Assembly (NCBI RefSeq): GCF_026151205.1
Contig: NC_087073.1
Location: 11,386,636-11,434,577 of the forward strand
Source of the DNA: Bolinopsis microptera
Lineage: Eukaryota; Ctenophora; Tentaculata; Lobata; Bolinopsidae
Direction of reading: 5' to 3'
DNA: 47,942 bases
In this document: positions 1-10,318 of the stretch, one piece after another
Numbering within the stretch: position 1 is the stretch's first letter
Layout of the letters: every line of letters begins with the position of its first letter
Notes under the pieces: model-generated
Seen by the model: the letters and a program-made list of their open reading frames with translations, nothing else
The model's database searches: none
What the model was told of the DNA's origin: nothing
Made by a program: the position numbers and the translations under genes

Positions 1-130
1 CTGCATGTCTAGAACCGATGTTACCAATGTTCCAAAATGTTCCAATTCGAGTGGTTTTAGGACCAATACAAACACTTTCCGACCAATTTTAAACCGCTCT
101 GAGCAATTCCAAAGAGTTTACGAAAGAGTC
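1..130. repeat. partial, diverged copy of the 331-bp satellite
   Basis: This stretch repeats the part of the satellite unit containing ACACTTTCCGACCAATTTTA and the block around the TCTAGA-ACCGATG word. It is more diverged than the main array downstream and is separated from it by about 750 bases. The array may continue to the left of the window. No coding sequence is supported here. Confidence 0.7.
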
Positions 131-884
131 ATAAGGCCAATCAACAGACTATTCATTTACTGTACTGTTAAGATGGTTCGGTATTCTGCACCCCTCGTAT
201 CAGTTCTGGGCATGCAGTGATTCCATAAACAGTCAGACAGTCACACAATGTACACCCTATATTTAGATCACATCAGTTTCATTTGTATCACATCACTTCG
301 TGTAATAGATGTGTGGAAGCAAATAAAGATGTGATCTGAATAAGGTGATCCGAGCGTAGCAAGGTTATCCGATCTTATTTGGTGTGATCGGATGTAGAGG
401 CGTAAGATCAGATCAGGTCATCAGCAATAGGATTAACTTAGCAAGCTTGTTAATGAATAAGAAGAGAATAAATAGATAATTAAGTTATACAAATCATTTT
501 CCCTCTCTGTTAACCACAACAACTACAACGACAATGAATCCCTTCACTAAATTGATGAGCCTACCTCTTTATCTACCAGTTCAAAGAAGCACCAGCAGTC
601 CACCTCACTCAACCAACCCCTTCACCAGCAACCTTCATCCCTCAACCAACTCATTCACCACCAGCCTACCTAACGCAACCAACCCCTTCACCAGCAACCT
701 ACCTCGCTCAACCAACCCTTTCACCCGCAACCTTCATCCCTCAACGAACAAATACAGCTAATGATGTCAAAAATTTATATCAATATATTGGGGGATTATT
801 AAAACCAAAATAGTTGCCCAATAAAATAATTTCTGCCTTCTCTTGGAGGTACGTGTGCTAATTGTACATAATTCTGAATGCAAC
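131..884. other. non-coding spacer with a short CAACC-rich minisatellite
   Basis: I see no gene. Positions about 600-745 hold degenerate repeats of a word like TCAACCAACCCCTTCACC. They keep a 75-codon frame open (534-761) whose product is only an S/T/N/P-F-T repeat. The open frame is best explained by the repeat. Positions 275-400 are low-complexity, rich in GTGATC-like words. Confidence 0.55.
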
Positions 885-2765
885 TTTAAGACTCTGTTGG
901 ACGAAAATATTGACTTTTGCCACCATTTTCTTACCATTCTGAGCGCTTTAAGGAAAATTTTCATTTTTGTTCATTTTCGTTCATTCCATGAACCTAGGTA
1001 ATGTTATTTGAGTTTTGATGGCTCTTAGGCCTAGTTTTTACCTATATCCATCTTAGAAAACCGAATTGAGGCTTCCCAGCACTTAAATACAGCCAATACT
1101 TCGATGTGCCCATGTTCCAAAAATCTGGATTCTCAGGAGAATTATTGTGCCAAAATTGGAACATTTTGGAACATTGGTAACATCGGTTCTAGACATGCAG
1201 AGATTCCCAAACTTGGTTTGAGTGGTCCTAAGACTAATATAAACACTTTCCGACCAATTTTAAACCGTTCTGAGCATTTTTAGGACAATATTCATTTTTG
1301 TTCATTTTCGTTCATTCCATGAACCTGGGTAAAGTTATTTGAGTTTTGATGGCTCTTAAGCCTAGTTTTTACCTATATCCATCTTAAAAAACCGAATTGA
1401 GGCTTCACAGCACTTAAATACAGCCAATACTTCGATGTGCCCATGTTCCAAAAATCTGGATTCTCAGGAGGATTATTGTGCCAAAATTGGAACATTTTGG
1501 AACATTGGTAACATCGGTTCTAGACATGCAGAGATTCCCAAACTTGGTTTGAGTGGTCCTAGGACTAATATTAACACTTTCCGACCAATTTTAAACCATT
1601 CTGAGCATTTTTAGGACAATATTCATTTTTGTTCATTTTCGTTCATTCCATGAACCTGGGTAATGTTATTTGAGTTTTGATGGCTCTTAGGCCTAGTTTT
1701 TACCTATATCCATCTTAGAAAACCGAATTGAGGCTTCCCAGCACTTAAATACAGCCAATACTTCGATGTGCCCATGTTCCAAAAATCTGGATTCTCAGGA
1801 GGATTATTGTGCCAAAATTGGAACATTGGTAACATCGGTTCTAGACATGCAGTGATTCCCAAACTTGGTTTGAGTGGTCCTAGGACTAATATAAACACTT
1901 TCCGACCAATTTTAAACCGTTCTGAGTATTTTTAGGACAATATTCATTTTTGTTCATTTTCGTTCATTCCATGAACCTGGGTAATGTTATTTGAGTTTTG
2001 ATGGCTCTTAGGCCTAGTTTTTACCTATTTCCATCTTAGAAAACCGAATTGAGGCTTCCCAGCACTTAAATACAGCCAATACTTCGATGTGCCCATGTTC
2101 CAAAAATCTGGATTCTCAGGAGGATTATTGTGACAAAATTGGAACATTTTGGAACATTGGTAACATCGGTTCTAGACATGCAGTGATTCCCAAACTTGGT
2201 TTGAGTGGTCCTAGGACTAATATAAACACTTTCCGACCAATTTTAAACCGTTCTGAGCATTTTTAGGACAATATTCATTTTTGTTCATTTTCGTTCATTC
2301 CATGAACCTGGGTAATGTTATTTGAGTTTTGATGGCTCTTAGGCCTAGTTTTTACCTATATCCATCTTAGAAAACCGAATTGAGGCTTCCCAGCACTTAA
2401 ATACAGCCAATACTTCGATGTGCCCATGTTCCAAAAATCTGGATTCTCAGGAGGATTATTGTGCCAAAATTGGAACATTTTGGAACATTGGTAACATCGG
2501 TTCTAGACATGCAGTGATTCCCAAACTTGGTTTGAGTGGTCCTAGGACTAATATAAACACTTTCCGACCCATTTTAAACCATTCTGAGCACTTTGAGAAG
2601 AATGTTCATTTTCGTTCATTTCTGGTCATTCCATGGGTAATTTTATACGACTTTTGATGGCTCCTAGGCCTAGCTTACGGCTATATCCATCTTAGAAAAC
2701 CGAACTGAGCCTTCCCAGCACTCAAATACGGCCAATACTGCGATGTGCCCATGTTCCAAATTTAT
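885..2765. repeat. satellite array, about 331-bp unit, 5-6 copies
   Basis: The landmark CATGAACCTGGGTAATG recurs at about 990, 1321, 1652, 1973 and 2303, and a degenerate copy lies near 2629. Spacings are 331, 331, 321 and 330. The 321-bp unit lacks a 10-base block (ATTTTGGAAC). The last copy decays near 2700, and a 41-bp segment of it (TGCGATGTGCCCATG...) is repeated once more at about 2740-2820. Short open frames in the array are repeat artefacts. It probably lies in an intron of the M1 peptidase gene, because the first exon seen is downstream at 3790. Confidence 0.9.
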
Positions 2766-2984
2766 GGATTCATCTACTGCTGCGATGTGCCCATGTTCCA
2801 AATTTATGGATTCATCTACTGAAATCCCCTACAAAATTCAGGGAAACGTCTTCTGAATGATTTATGTAACGCGCGATGTCTTAGATATTGAAGCGCGCGC
2901 GCGCACCTGCATGGTTAATTTATATTATTTCAATCTGTGCACTGAGTAAATGATGTGTCGACACATCGCCAGTTAAATGGCAAT
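2766..2984. other. spacer with GCGCGC run, no gene seen
   Basis: Positions 2892-2904 are an alternating GC run followed by AT-rich unique sequence. No open frame or structured RNA is evident. Confidence 0.5.
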
Positions 2985-3655
2985 TAAATATTATTATTAT
3001 TATAAAGGGTCTCAATAAGAGGTCTCGATTGCCTAGGCGTCAAACCTTGGCAGTCGGTAGTTTTCCTCTGGCCCGGGATCAGCTGACCCTAGGGACCAGA
3101 GGGTAAAGGTGTAGAGACTATGTGTATCTACAAATCTTTCGATTATTATTAATATTATTAATCAACTATATACAGCAAACACAAGATAATAGAAAATAAA
3201 TCATAAAATCGAGTGGCCGAGTAGTCTCGACTCACCCATAGCTTCTCCATAAACGTCTATCATGAGCTTTGTACACTAAATCGTTGAAATTACTTAAACT
3301 AAATCTTTTATTTACAATCACAATAATATTCTTTGTCATAATGTCTTTAAATAATAAATCAAATAAATTTGAACGAGGTCTGCCCCTCCTTCCTTTGTAG
3401 TCAAAACATCCTAAACATGCAAATCTAAAAGATAAGAAAGCGGGAGTGTCATCACCGTTTCTGAGAACGTGCCCAAGCATCTTCCATCTTGCTTTCTTGA
3501 TCCTTTCAGTAAGGGGTCTGACATTACATCTCTTATATAAATTCTCGTTACTGATAACCGTAGGCCAATAGGTGTTGATTATCTGTCTCAGATGCTTTCT
3601 TTGAAGAACGTCGACAGATGCCATTACGGTTTCAGGAATGAACATCGATTAACTG
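2985..3655 (-). mobile_element. 5'-truncated non-LTR retrotransposon, C-terminal fragment
   Basis: On the minus strand 3645-3232 encodes 137 aa that match the extreme C-terminus of endonuclease/reverse-transcriptase LINE proteins. The pattern is H-L-R-Q-I, then N-E-N-L-Y, then A-R-W-K-M-L-G-H-V-L-R, then G-R-R-G-R-P-R-S-N, then D-R-R-L-W-R. The reverse transcriptase catalytic part is missing, so this is a 5'-truncated copy. Downstream on the same strand is a 3' UTR ending in an (ATA)n tract at about 2985-3000, a usual LINE tail. I did not find a convincing target-site duplication. The copy lies just upstream of the first visible M1 peptidase exon, presumably in an intron. Confidence 0.8.
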
Positions 3656-3789
3656 TCGAAATTGCTGAAATGAGAAATTATCATACAATAAATATCTATA
3701 ATTAATATGTTTACCTTTTTAAATCTTCTCAGCGATGCGCGATTAATATTAACACATACTAAACCTTCTCATCTCTTTTTTCTCTTTAG

Positions 3790-5097
3790 ACTGCTAAACA
3801 CATGGATCAAGCAATAGACATCGGCGAGTTCATGGGAAGTTGGACGCTACAGATGGGTTACCCTATAGTTCATGTGAAACTAACTGGAGAAAACAAAGTC
3901 CAGATTTCTCAGACGAAATACAAGTTCCCCGGCGAAGTGGAGACTGAGTCCCCCCTCGGGTGAGTTAATATATCAAGGGTATATTTTCAAAACATCTGTT
4001 GATTTTGTCTAGAGTGACATGCCGCCCGTCTACTCTCTGTAAGTAACTGTAACATAATCATCAAATTCCAGTTATAAATGGCACATACCGTTCTGGTACC
4101 AAACAAACGAGGAAACTGGAAGCAACAAGTTCCTCTGGGTATCTGAAGACTCGGTAGAGTTTGAGACAAAAGAGAACACCAAGTGGATCCTGGGAAACTC
4201 TCTAGCAAGAGGCTTCTACAGAGTCAACTACGATGCGGAGAACTGGGGCAAGATTATAGATTTACTACACAACAGTCATACAGTCTTTCATGAAGTGGAC
4301 AGGATGAAGATTATAGACGATTTGACGTCCATCAGCCAGTAAGTACTCAAGTTTTACTTACCACAGTGTAGTAATTGATATAATAACATAATTATGATAG
4401 TTTGTGTTTTTGTGGAGAATAACATCACTATCACTGCGTCCAGTGAAACTTTTTAACTTATATCTTCAACTTTACTCAGTACTATATAAGCTGTATATTT
4501 TAATCCTACAGGGTAGTAGATGATGTGGATATAACACTGGCGCTTGAAGCAAGCTTGTACTTGAGGAATGAGTTATCTCTATACACTCTTACAGGAAGTC
4601 TTACCTCACTTTCTAGAATCATTGGTAAATATTCTCCTCGCTGAGCTATTTTTTTGCTAGATGACTTCTTGTAAGATTTGAAGATTTACCGTCCTGTTTT
4701 GAATACAGTTTTAATATTTTAAAGACTAAAAGTATAGAAATTAACACTACGATTCCCAGGTAAGCTAGCGGTGCTTGAAGAGTACGGTGACGAGATCAAC
4801 TCCTTCTTCCTCCACATAATGGAACCTGTCGTTAAGAGGATAGGATTGGAGCCTAAAGAAGACGATGACTTTCAAACAGGGTACGACTGGAAATTAGTGC
4901 GATTTATATTTAACTTCGAGCTATTGCGATGACGAAACAGTTTATAATTTCCTCGGCTTGATAAAACTATTTTAATTTAACTGTATCTCAGGTTGTTCCG
5001 CGGGGAGATCCTGACAGAAGTAGCTCAACACGGTTACCAGCCAGCTGTAGATTATGCACACAAGCTGTATCAAGAACACATCTCTACTGGACAACAG
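3790..5097 (+). CDS. M1 aminopeptidase (APN/ERAP-like), middle exons
   Basis: Five exons (3790-3959, 4072-4338, 4512-4624, 4760-4880, 4992-5097) join with matching phases and GT-AG sites. They encode the part of an M1-family zinc aminopeptidase that follows the catalytic domain. The end of the catalytic region is marked by W-T-L-Q-M-G-Y-P, the linker beta domain by G-F-Y-R-V-N-Y-D, and the start of the ERAP1_C-like helical domain by the R-M-K-I-I-D-D segment. G-F-Y-R-V-N-Y-D points to the aminopeptidase N/A/ERAP branch rather than the puromycin-sensitive branch. The exons with the HExxH zinc site and GxMEN motif are not in the window and must lie to the left. Such enzymes remove N-terminal residues from peptides, usually as type II membrane ectoenzymes. 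Membrane topology cannot be judged here. The last donor at 5098 opens directly into an 11-bp minisatellite. The phase-0 junction continues to the exon at 16760. Confidence 0.92.
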
Positions 5098-5600
5098 GTT
5101 TGTGTTACCAGTGTGTTATCAGTGTGTTACCAGTGTGTTACTAGTGTGTTACCAGTGTGTTACCAGAGTGTTACCAGTGTGTTACCAGTGTGTTACCAGT
5201 GTGTTACCAGTGTGTTACCAGTGTGTTACCAGTGTGTTACCAGTGTGTTACCAGTGTGTTACCAGTGTGTTACCAGTGTGTTAGCAGTATGTTACCAGCG
5301 TGTTACCAGTGTGTTACCAGTGTGTTACCAGTGTGTTACCAGCGTGTTACCAGTGTGTTACCAGTGTTTTACCAGTGTGTTACCAGTGTGTTACCAGTGT
5401 GTTACCGGTGTGTTAGCAGTATGTTACCAGCGTGTTACCAGTGTGTTACCAGTGTGTTACCAGTGTGTTACCAGCGTGTTACCAGTGTGTTACCAGTGTT
5501 TTACCAGTGTGTTACCAGTGTTTTACCAGTGTGTTACCAGTGTGTTACCAGTGTGTTACCAGTGCAATGTGTTACCAGTGTGTTATCAGTGTGTCTGTGT
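5098..5600. repeat. 11-bp minisatellite (GTGTGTTACCA)n at an intron start
   Basis: About 45 tandem copies of GTGTGTTACCA with scattered variants such as GCGTGTTACCA and GTGTTTTACCA. A higher-order pattern is visible, since a segment at about 5280-5380 is repeated at 5410-5520. Because 11 is not a multiple of 3 and the unit lacks stops in all phases, every frame stays open and reads V-C-Y-Q-C-V-T-S-V-L-P. The array begins within about 10 bases of the splice donor at 5098. It is intronic in the model. Confidence 0.9.
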
Positions 5601-5632
5601 ATTGTAGCATGTGAAGTTAGGGGTACTTTGAT

Positions 5633-6615
5633 CAGGGGCGTGCACAGGATTATTGAAAGGGGTAGGCTCCGCGAGCAGCAGCAGGGGCCCGGGGTGCAGC
5701 CCCGGGAAAATTTTTAACTGAATTATATGCTAAACCAATAGGATATCAATACAGAAGGTTCAAAGCAGTTGATAACAAACATGGTCATTAGAAACATTAC
5801 ATTGGACAAATTAAGATTAAAGATGGCACGAATTTTAAGTTATTTCGGATATCTCCAGTCTGAAGAGTGGTAGTATGATTGAGTGTACGCTATTTGGTAC
5901 TGGATCGTGATGTCCAATGATTCTGATATAATTATAAATTATGATTGAGGTTCAATTTCTGAACTTTATCAGCCTAGATGCCAATTGGCTCATCATCAGT
6001 CATCTAACATTGTACATGAAGATACTAGATCAAAGTAGATACTTTTAGCTACTCTTTCCCATATTAATCTGCCTCTCTCTAATCTCTTGACTCTTTTGAG
6101 CTTGAACTGTTTCTTAATATGATGCCATTTCTGACTGTATTCTGGAAATATTAGCATTCATGTAAGTCATGTTACGTTTAATGTTTAATCCATTTTCAAC
6201 CTTCCCAATTTCAATTGAATGCTGGTAAAGTAATGACCATTAATCATGAATGATGACGGTTACAACGTTTCATTGGATCTCGAGCCTCATGGGGCACGAG
6301 CCTCATCGATTCCCACCTAACCATGAAGGAGTGGCTACCTAGAATTGGAGCAACCATCCCATGGAAAATGTATGCAGAAGGCATGTGTAACAGTCTTCTT
6401 TCATTATATTATATTAGTTCGAATTTAGTATTTTTGTTTAAAAAATAATACTTGTGTTTGATGTCGTTTAATGTTTTTGTGAAAATTTTTATAAAATGTT
6501 TAATACAAATATTTTGTTGCTGTAAAAAGCAATTTTTAACAAAAATTATAGGTCAACATTTCAAAAAGGGGGCGGCGACCGCCTGCATCGCCCCCCCCCC
6601 CTGGGCACACCCCTG
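5633..6615. mobile_element. hAT-type non-autonomous element, 983 bp
   Basis: The ends form imperfect terminal inverted repeats: left CAGGGGCGTGCACAGG, right (reverse complement) CAGGGGTGTGCCCAGG, 14 of 16 matching. Perfect 8-bp target duplications ACTTTGAT flank it (5625-5632 and 6616-6623). CAGGG-type ends and an 8-bp duplication are the established signature of hAT elements. No long open frame lies inside, so it is non-autonomous. It sits in the large M1 peptidase intron. Confidence 0.88.
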
Positions 6616-6918
6616 ACTTTGATATATATTATATATATATATATTTGAGACATTCAGTGAAACAGTAAAACACGAATTTCACATTAAGCTATCGATTGTG
6701 TAATCTTTACATGTCTCATTCTGAAAGCAAGTTTATTAAAATAACTGTTCTATGAAGTAAATTAAAAACATGACAAAAATAGATCAATACTGAGATGGGA
6801 AATTTGTGAGTAAGTCTCATTCAATCATAAGATATAAACAAAAGATGCAGAGGTGAAAGTAAACATCAAAATGCAAGTGTCTGTGGAAAGATTAATATTA
6901 AAGCATATCATATAAAGG
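6616..6918. other. AT microsatellite and 3' flank of the Penelope-like element
   Basis: A (TA)n tract at about 6621-6643 follows the hAT target duplication. The rest is AT-rich and probably the 3' untranslated part of the minus-strand Penelope-like element. No other feature is seen. Confidence 0.5.
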
Positions 6919-9392
6919 TCAATTTTTTATTTCATTAAGAGCACTACGTTTATTAAGTCCTCCAAAATCACTGAGGGTCATAAGCTGGTTTTGCCAAAAT
7001 GATTCTCTTTCTTTAGCAACCCTACTTCTATCTTCTAAGGTTAAACATTTTATAAAATCTAGCTTTTCAAAAATATTAACCTCTATCTGATCAGATAACT
7101 CATTGTCAAACGTTTTTAAGGGCTCTTTGGTAAGATTATGGAACTGGTTATCGTTAAAATGACAAGAAATTTCACAACTCCTAACCGCTTTCCTAATATG
7201 TGATTTGTGGTTCTGCCATCTGGTCTTAAAATTGTTAACTGTGCTTCCTACTGAAGCACGTCTGCAGACTTTATCCCTTACTAGATAGCACACCCCTACT
7301 GTGTTGCAGTCTAGTTGTCCAATGATGTTAACAGTGTACCCCGAGTGGTAGCTCTGAGCTGTTTTTGATTCACAAATATACATTCTACAGGCTTTACATC
7401 TGGAGTTACAATGATAACATCCCCCCTCTTCTATACTAGTAGGCAGAGCCACATTTTCAGTGTTAGAGTTTAAAGTTATAACATTACTATCTTCATGATA
7501 CTTACGATCTTCTGAAAGTTTACTCGGAACTAAAGTTTCTTTGATAGTTTTATTACCACGATATGAAACAAATACTTTACTAGGCTGGATCACAGACTTT
7601 AAAAGGGGGTCTAGGCCAAGGATAAATTTATTCTTGTTAACTATTTTACCAATTGGAGGTAAGTTAGGGTCAAAATCACAAACTAAAGGAAAACATCTTT
7701 CACTCTTCTTACTATTAGAGCTTGTAAGGTTTTTTGAAATCAGATCATCCCGTTTAAGTAACTCAACTTTCTCAAAGGATTTATGGATAAGATCTTTATT
7801 GTAATTCCTATCTTCTAGATATTCACTAAATTCAATTTTACATTTCAAATACTCTTCTTCCTCTGAACAGTTTTTGAACACTCGATGTGCTACTCCATAT
7901 GGAATATTCTCTGCTATGTGTGTAGGGTGGCAGGATTGTGGGAGTAAATAGCTATGGGCATCACTAGGTTTGCAGTACGTCCTAGTTTCTAGCTTGCAAT
8001 TTTTCGAGTAAATAAACAGGTCTAGAAATTCAGTCCCCTCTGTAGAAGGTGTCGACATTGTAAACTTGAGGTTTGGATGGTATTGATTGAGCCAAAGTAG
8101 GAACTGGTCTAGCTTCTCCAGTGACTCAGTCCAGGTGATGTATATGTCGTCACGGTATCTGCCATAGAACTCAGGGGTTGTGATTTCTTGGCTCTCCACG
8201 ATCTTACTGTCCAAGGGGCTGAGAGCTGAGTCTGCATACTGGCAAGCATTATTTGGACCCATCGCAGTTCCACTTGTCTGTACATACATGTTGCCATTGA
8301 AAACAGTGATGTTGTTATCCAGGGTTATCTCCAAAGCTTCCATAACGCAGTCTGTGGAGAAAAGTTTAGTACTTCTTTGGTCTAGTAAGGTTCTACAGGC
8401 TGGTAGTCCAATCTCCTTTGAAATGCTGGGGAACATGTTTACAATATCAAATGTAACGTGGTAGATGGTCTTCCCAGTCAATCTTCCTGACTCATTGAGT
8501 TCTTTCATCTTCATAAGTAGATCATTAGAATCCATGAGGCAGTGGGGCAGGGTTACCTTCTTTAGTTCTTCTGCTGTGAATATTGAGAGGTTCTTGTTGT
8601 AAGAGTTACATCCAGTGCTGATAAGTCTCCCAGGGTAGTTTTTCTCTGGTTTGTGAGCTTTCAGGTTCATGTAGTTTACTCCAGGTTCATTTTCCTCTTC
8701 ACTAGGTGTTACCCATTCCATAAAGTTTGGGGTCATGCCAGGGCAGTCAGCATCTGCTGAGTATTTCAGAACCCACTCTTTGATGGTGATGATGGTTGTG
8801 TGGATCTGTTCTTGTTGATCCGATACTTGTTTGAAAGTGCTCTGATCTTTTAGAGCAGCTTCTACTCTATTGATGTAGTCTGATTTGTCTAACACAAAGA
8901 ACCCAGTCCCTTTATCAAATAATCGAATTACAGCATCATCCCAGCTTTTGAGCTCTTGGATTGCTTTTGTAGTCTCCTTGTCTACATTCCTAGGAGCTGG
9001 CTTTGGTTTTCTAGGGTGATTAGATATCTGTTTCTTGACATTGCTGATGAACAGTTCTAATGCATGATTACCACTGTTAGAGAAATTCTTCTTCTTTGAG
9101 GTTTTTATTCCTAGAACTTTCTCCATTTGCTTTACCTTCTGGTCAAGGGTTTTCTCATGTTCTTCTACATTTTGGGTGGGGATTACAACTCTACTGAGGA
9201 CGAAACTCATTCTAAGTGAGTTTGCCCAGGAGTTTACATCTTCTACTAGTTTATCTCTGTTCGTTTTAGAAGGAGTAACTGCAAATGATTCTCCAAGGTG
9301 GAAGACAAACTTATGAGCATTTGTAACTGTTTTGGACGAGAGATTAATGACAGTTTTGTCTAATGCAGCTTGGCTGACATTGTTTATATATA

Positions 9393-9431
<39 letters not shown>

Positions 9432-9447
9432 CGAACAATTGAAACAA
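6919..9447 (-). CDS. Penelope-like element polyprotein (RT plus GIY-YIG)
   Basis: An uninterrupted frame encodes a Penelope-like retroelement protein (up to 842 aa). The reverse transcriptase has motif A F-D-I-V-N-M-F-P-S-I (about 333-342), motif B G-T-A-M-G-P-N-N (393-400) and motif C Y-R-D-D-I-Y-I (431-437). A GIY-YIG-type endonuclease follows: V-G-V-C-Y-L (717-722) stands for the first half, V-G-S-T (733-736) for the second, with R743, H747 and the acidic R-E-S-F-W near 813-817. The GIY and YIG words are degenerate, as is usual in this group. Cysteine pairs at about 677-687 (CxxC-type) precede it. The N-terminal 20 residues translate a (TA)n microsatellite, so the real start is probably further inside, or the 5' end is lost at this insertion. 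The element could copy itself by target-primed reverse transcription. The absence of stops suggests recent activity. It is antisense to the host M1 gene. Confidence 0.9.
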
Positions 9448-9640
9448 ATCAAATTGGCGGGCAAACGATCCGTTTCATGATATGTATAAAACAATACCAA
9501 TCATCAGGGCAGAATTATAATGCTCCTGCTTAACTGCAGACGAGCACTCTCTTTGGGAAACCAAGCAACTAAGCAACAACTATTTATTATATATATTATA
9601 TATATATGTATTTTTCATATTGTTCAGACAGTAGATGTAT
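9398..9640 (-). other. 5' flank of Penelope-like element: TA tract and hammerhead-like core
   Basis: A (TA)n run at 9398-9427 abuts the coding frame, and another TA-rich run lies at about 9589-9606. On the minus strand, 9507-9472 reads CTGATGA, a segment able to form a 6-bp stem (TGGTAT with ATATCA), then GAAAC. This is the order of the catalytic core of hammerhead ribozymes, which are known in Penelope-like element terminal repeats. Stems I and III and the cleavage triplet could not be assigned by eye, so the call is tentative. Confidence 0.4.
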
Positions 9641-10318
9641 ACGTGTAACATCATTAAATAGGTGTTTGAGGCTAGATAGGTATCTTGAAGCTGTCGAGGA
9701 GATTATCTGATGTATAATAATTGATCAGTGTTTTACGATATGTCGAGTCTAAGTGTAGGATGAGAGTTGGGCCATGTAGACTCCTCAGTCCTCGAGTCTT
9801 CGTAATTTGAGTAATGATGTAGAGTGTAGACGATCAGTAGTAACTATACTTGAATATGAAGTAGGAGACATTGTATTGGGCTGTGCTCAATATGAATGAT
9901 CCAGCGAATTGCCTAAGGAGTCAAACGACATTCGAAAGCGCGCATGGTTAATGTTATTACGCCAATAAGATAGCCCCTAGGAGACCACTGATCCCACATA
10001 TTATTACCATAATAACTATACTAATGGGCACATGATCACATAATTGCTGACTGAGCGATTCCGTACAACAACCTTTCTGGTACAAATTTGTCTAAATTTC
10101 CCTAACAATGAGAGTAATGCTGAAACGCCACTTTGAGTTTCACATCGTGGGTGGTCAGGTTTAGAACCCATATTAAACTAGCTCTATTCACCCTTCTGAC
10201 GTTACTGAAACACGTTGCCCTCTCGTTTGATCAACTCATTACCTCAACTGAGTGTGGACTAAAAAGACCAAAGTATTTCTGACTTCCCTTACCATTGATG
10301 GCCCCAGAACTATGAAGT
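9641..10318. other. intronic spacer upstream of the GPCR gene
   Basis: No open frame, RNA gene or clear repeat is seen. The last 250 bases may contain the promoter and 5' UTR of the GPCR gene, but no TATA element stands out. Confidence 0.4.

Noticed and set aside
534-761. 75-codon S/T/N-rich frame as a small gene
   Set aside because: Its product only reflects a degenerate CAACC-rich minisatellite. No splice or conserved features.
2418-2657. Small frames within the 331-bp array
   Set aside because: The same sequence recurs in each unit and the frames are broken differently in each copy.
3000-3130. tRNA-derived SINE
   Set aside because: No A and B box pair could be placed. The segment is better explained as the 3' UTR of the minus-strand LINE.
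4993-5607. 204-codon frame with V-C-Y-Q-C repeats as a repeat-protein gene
   Set aside because: It is the last visible M1 exon of the first block reading into a stop-free 11-bp minisatellite. A good donor and the matching downstream exon at 16760 show that it is intron.
8180-8464. Plus-strand frames inside the Penelope-like element
   Set aside because: They are shadows of the long minus-strand frame with RT and GIY-YIG motifs.
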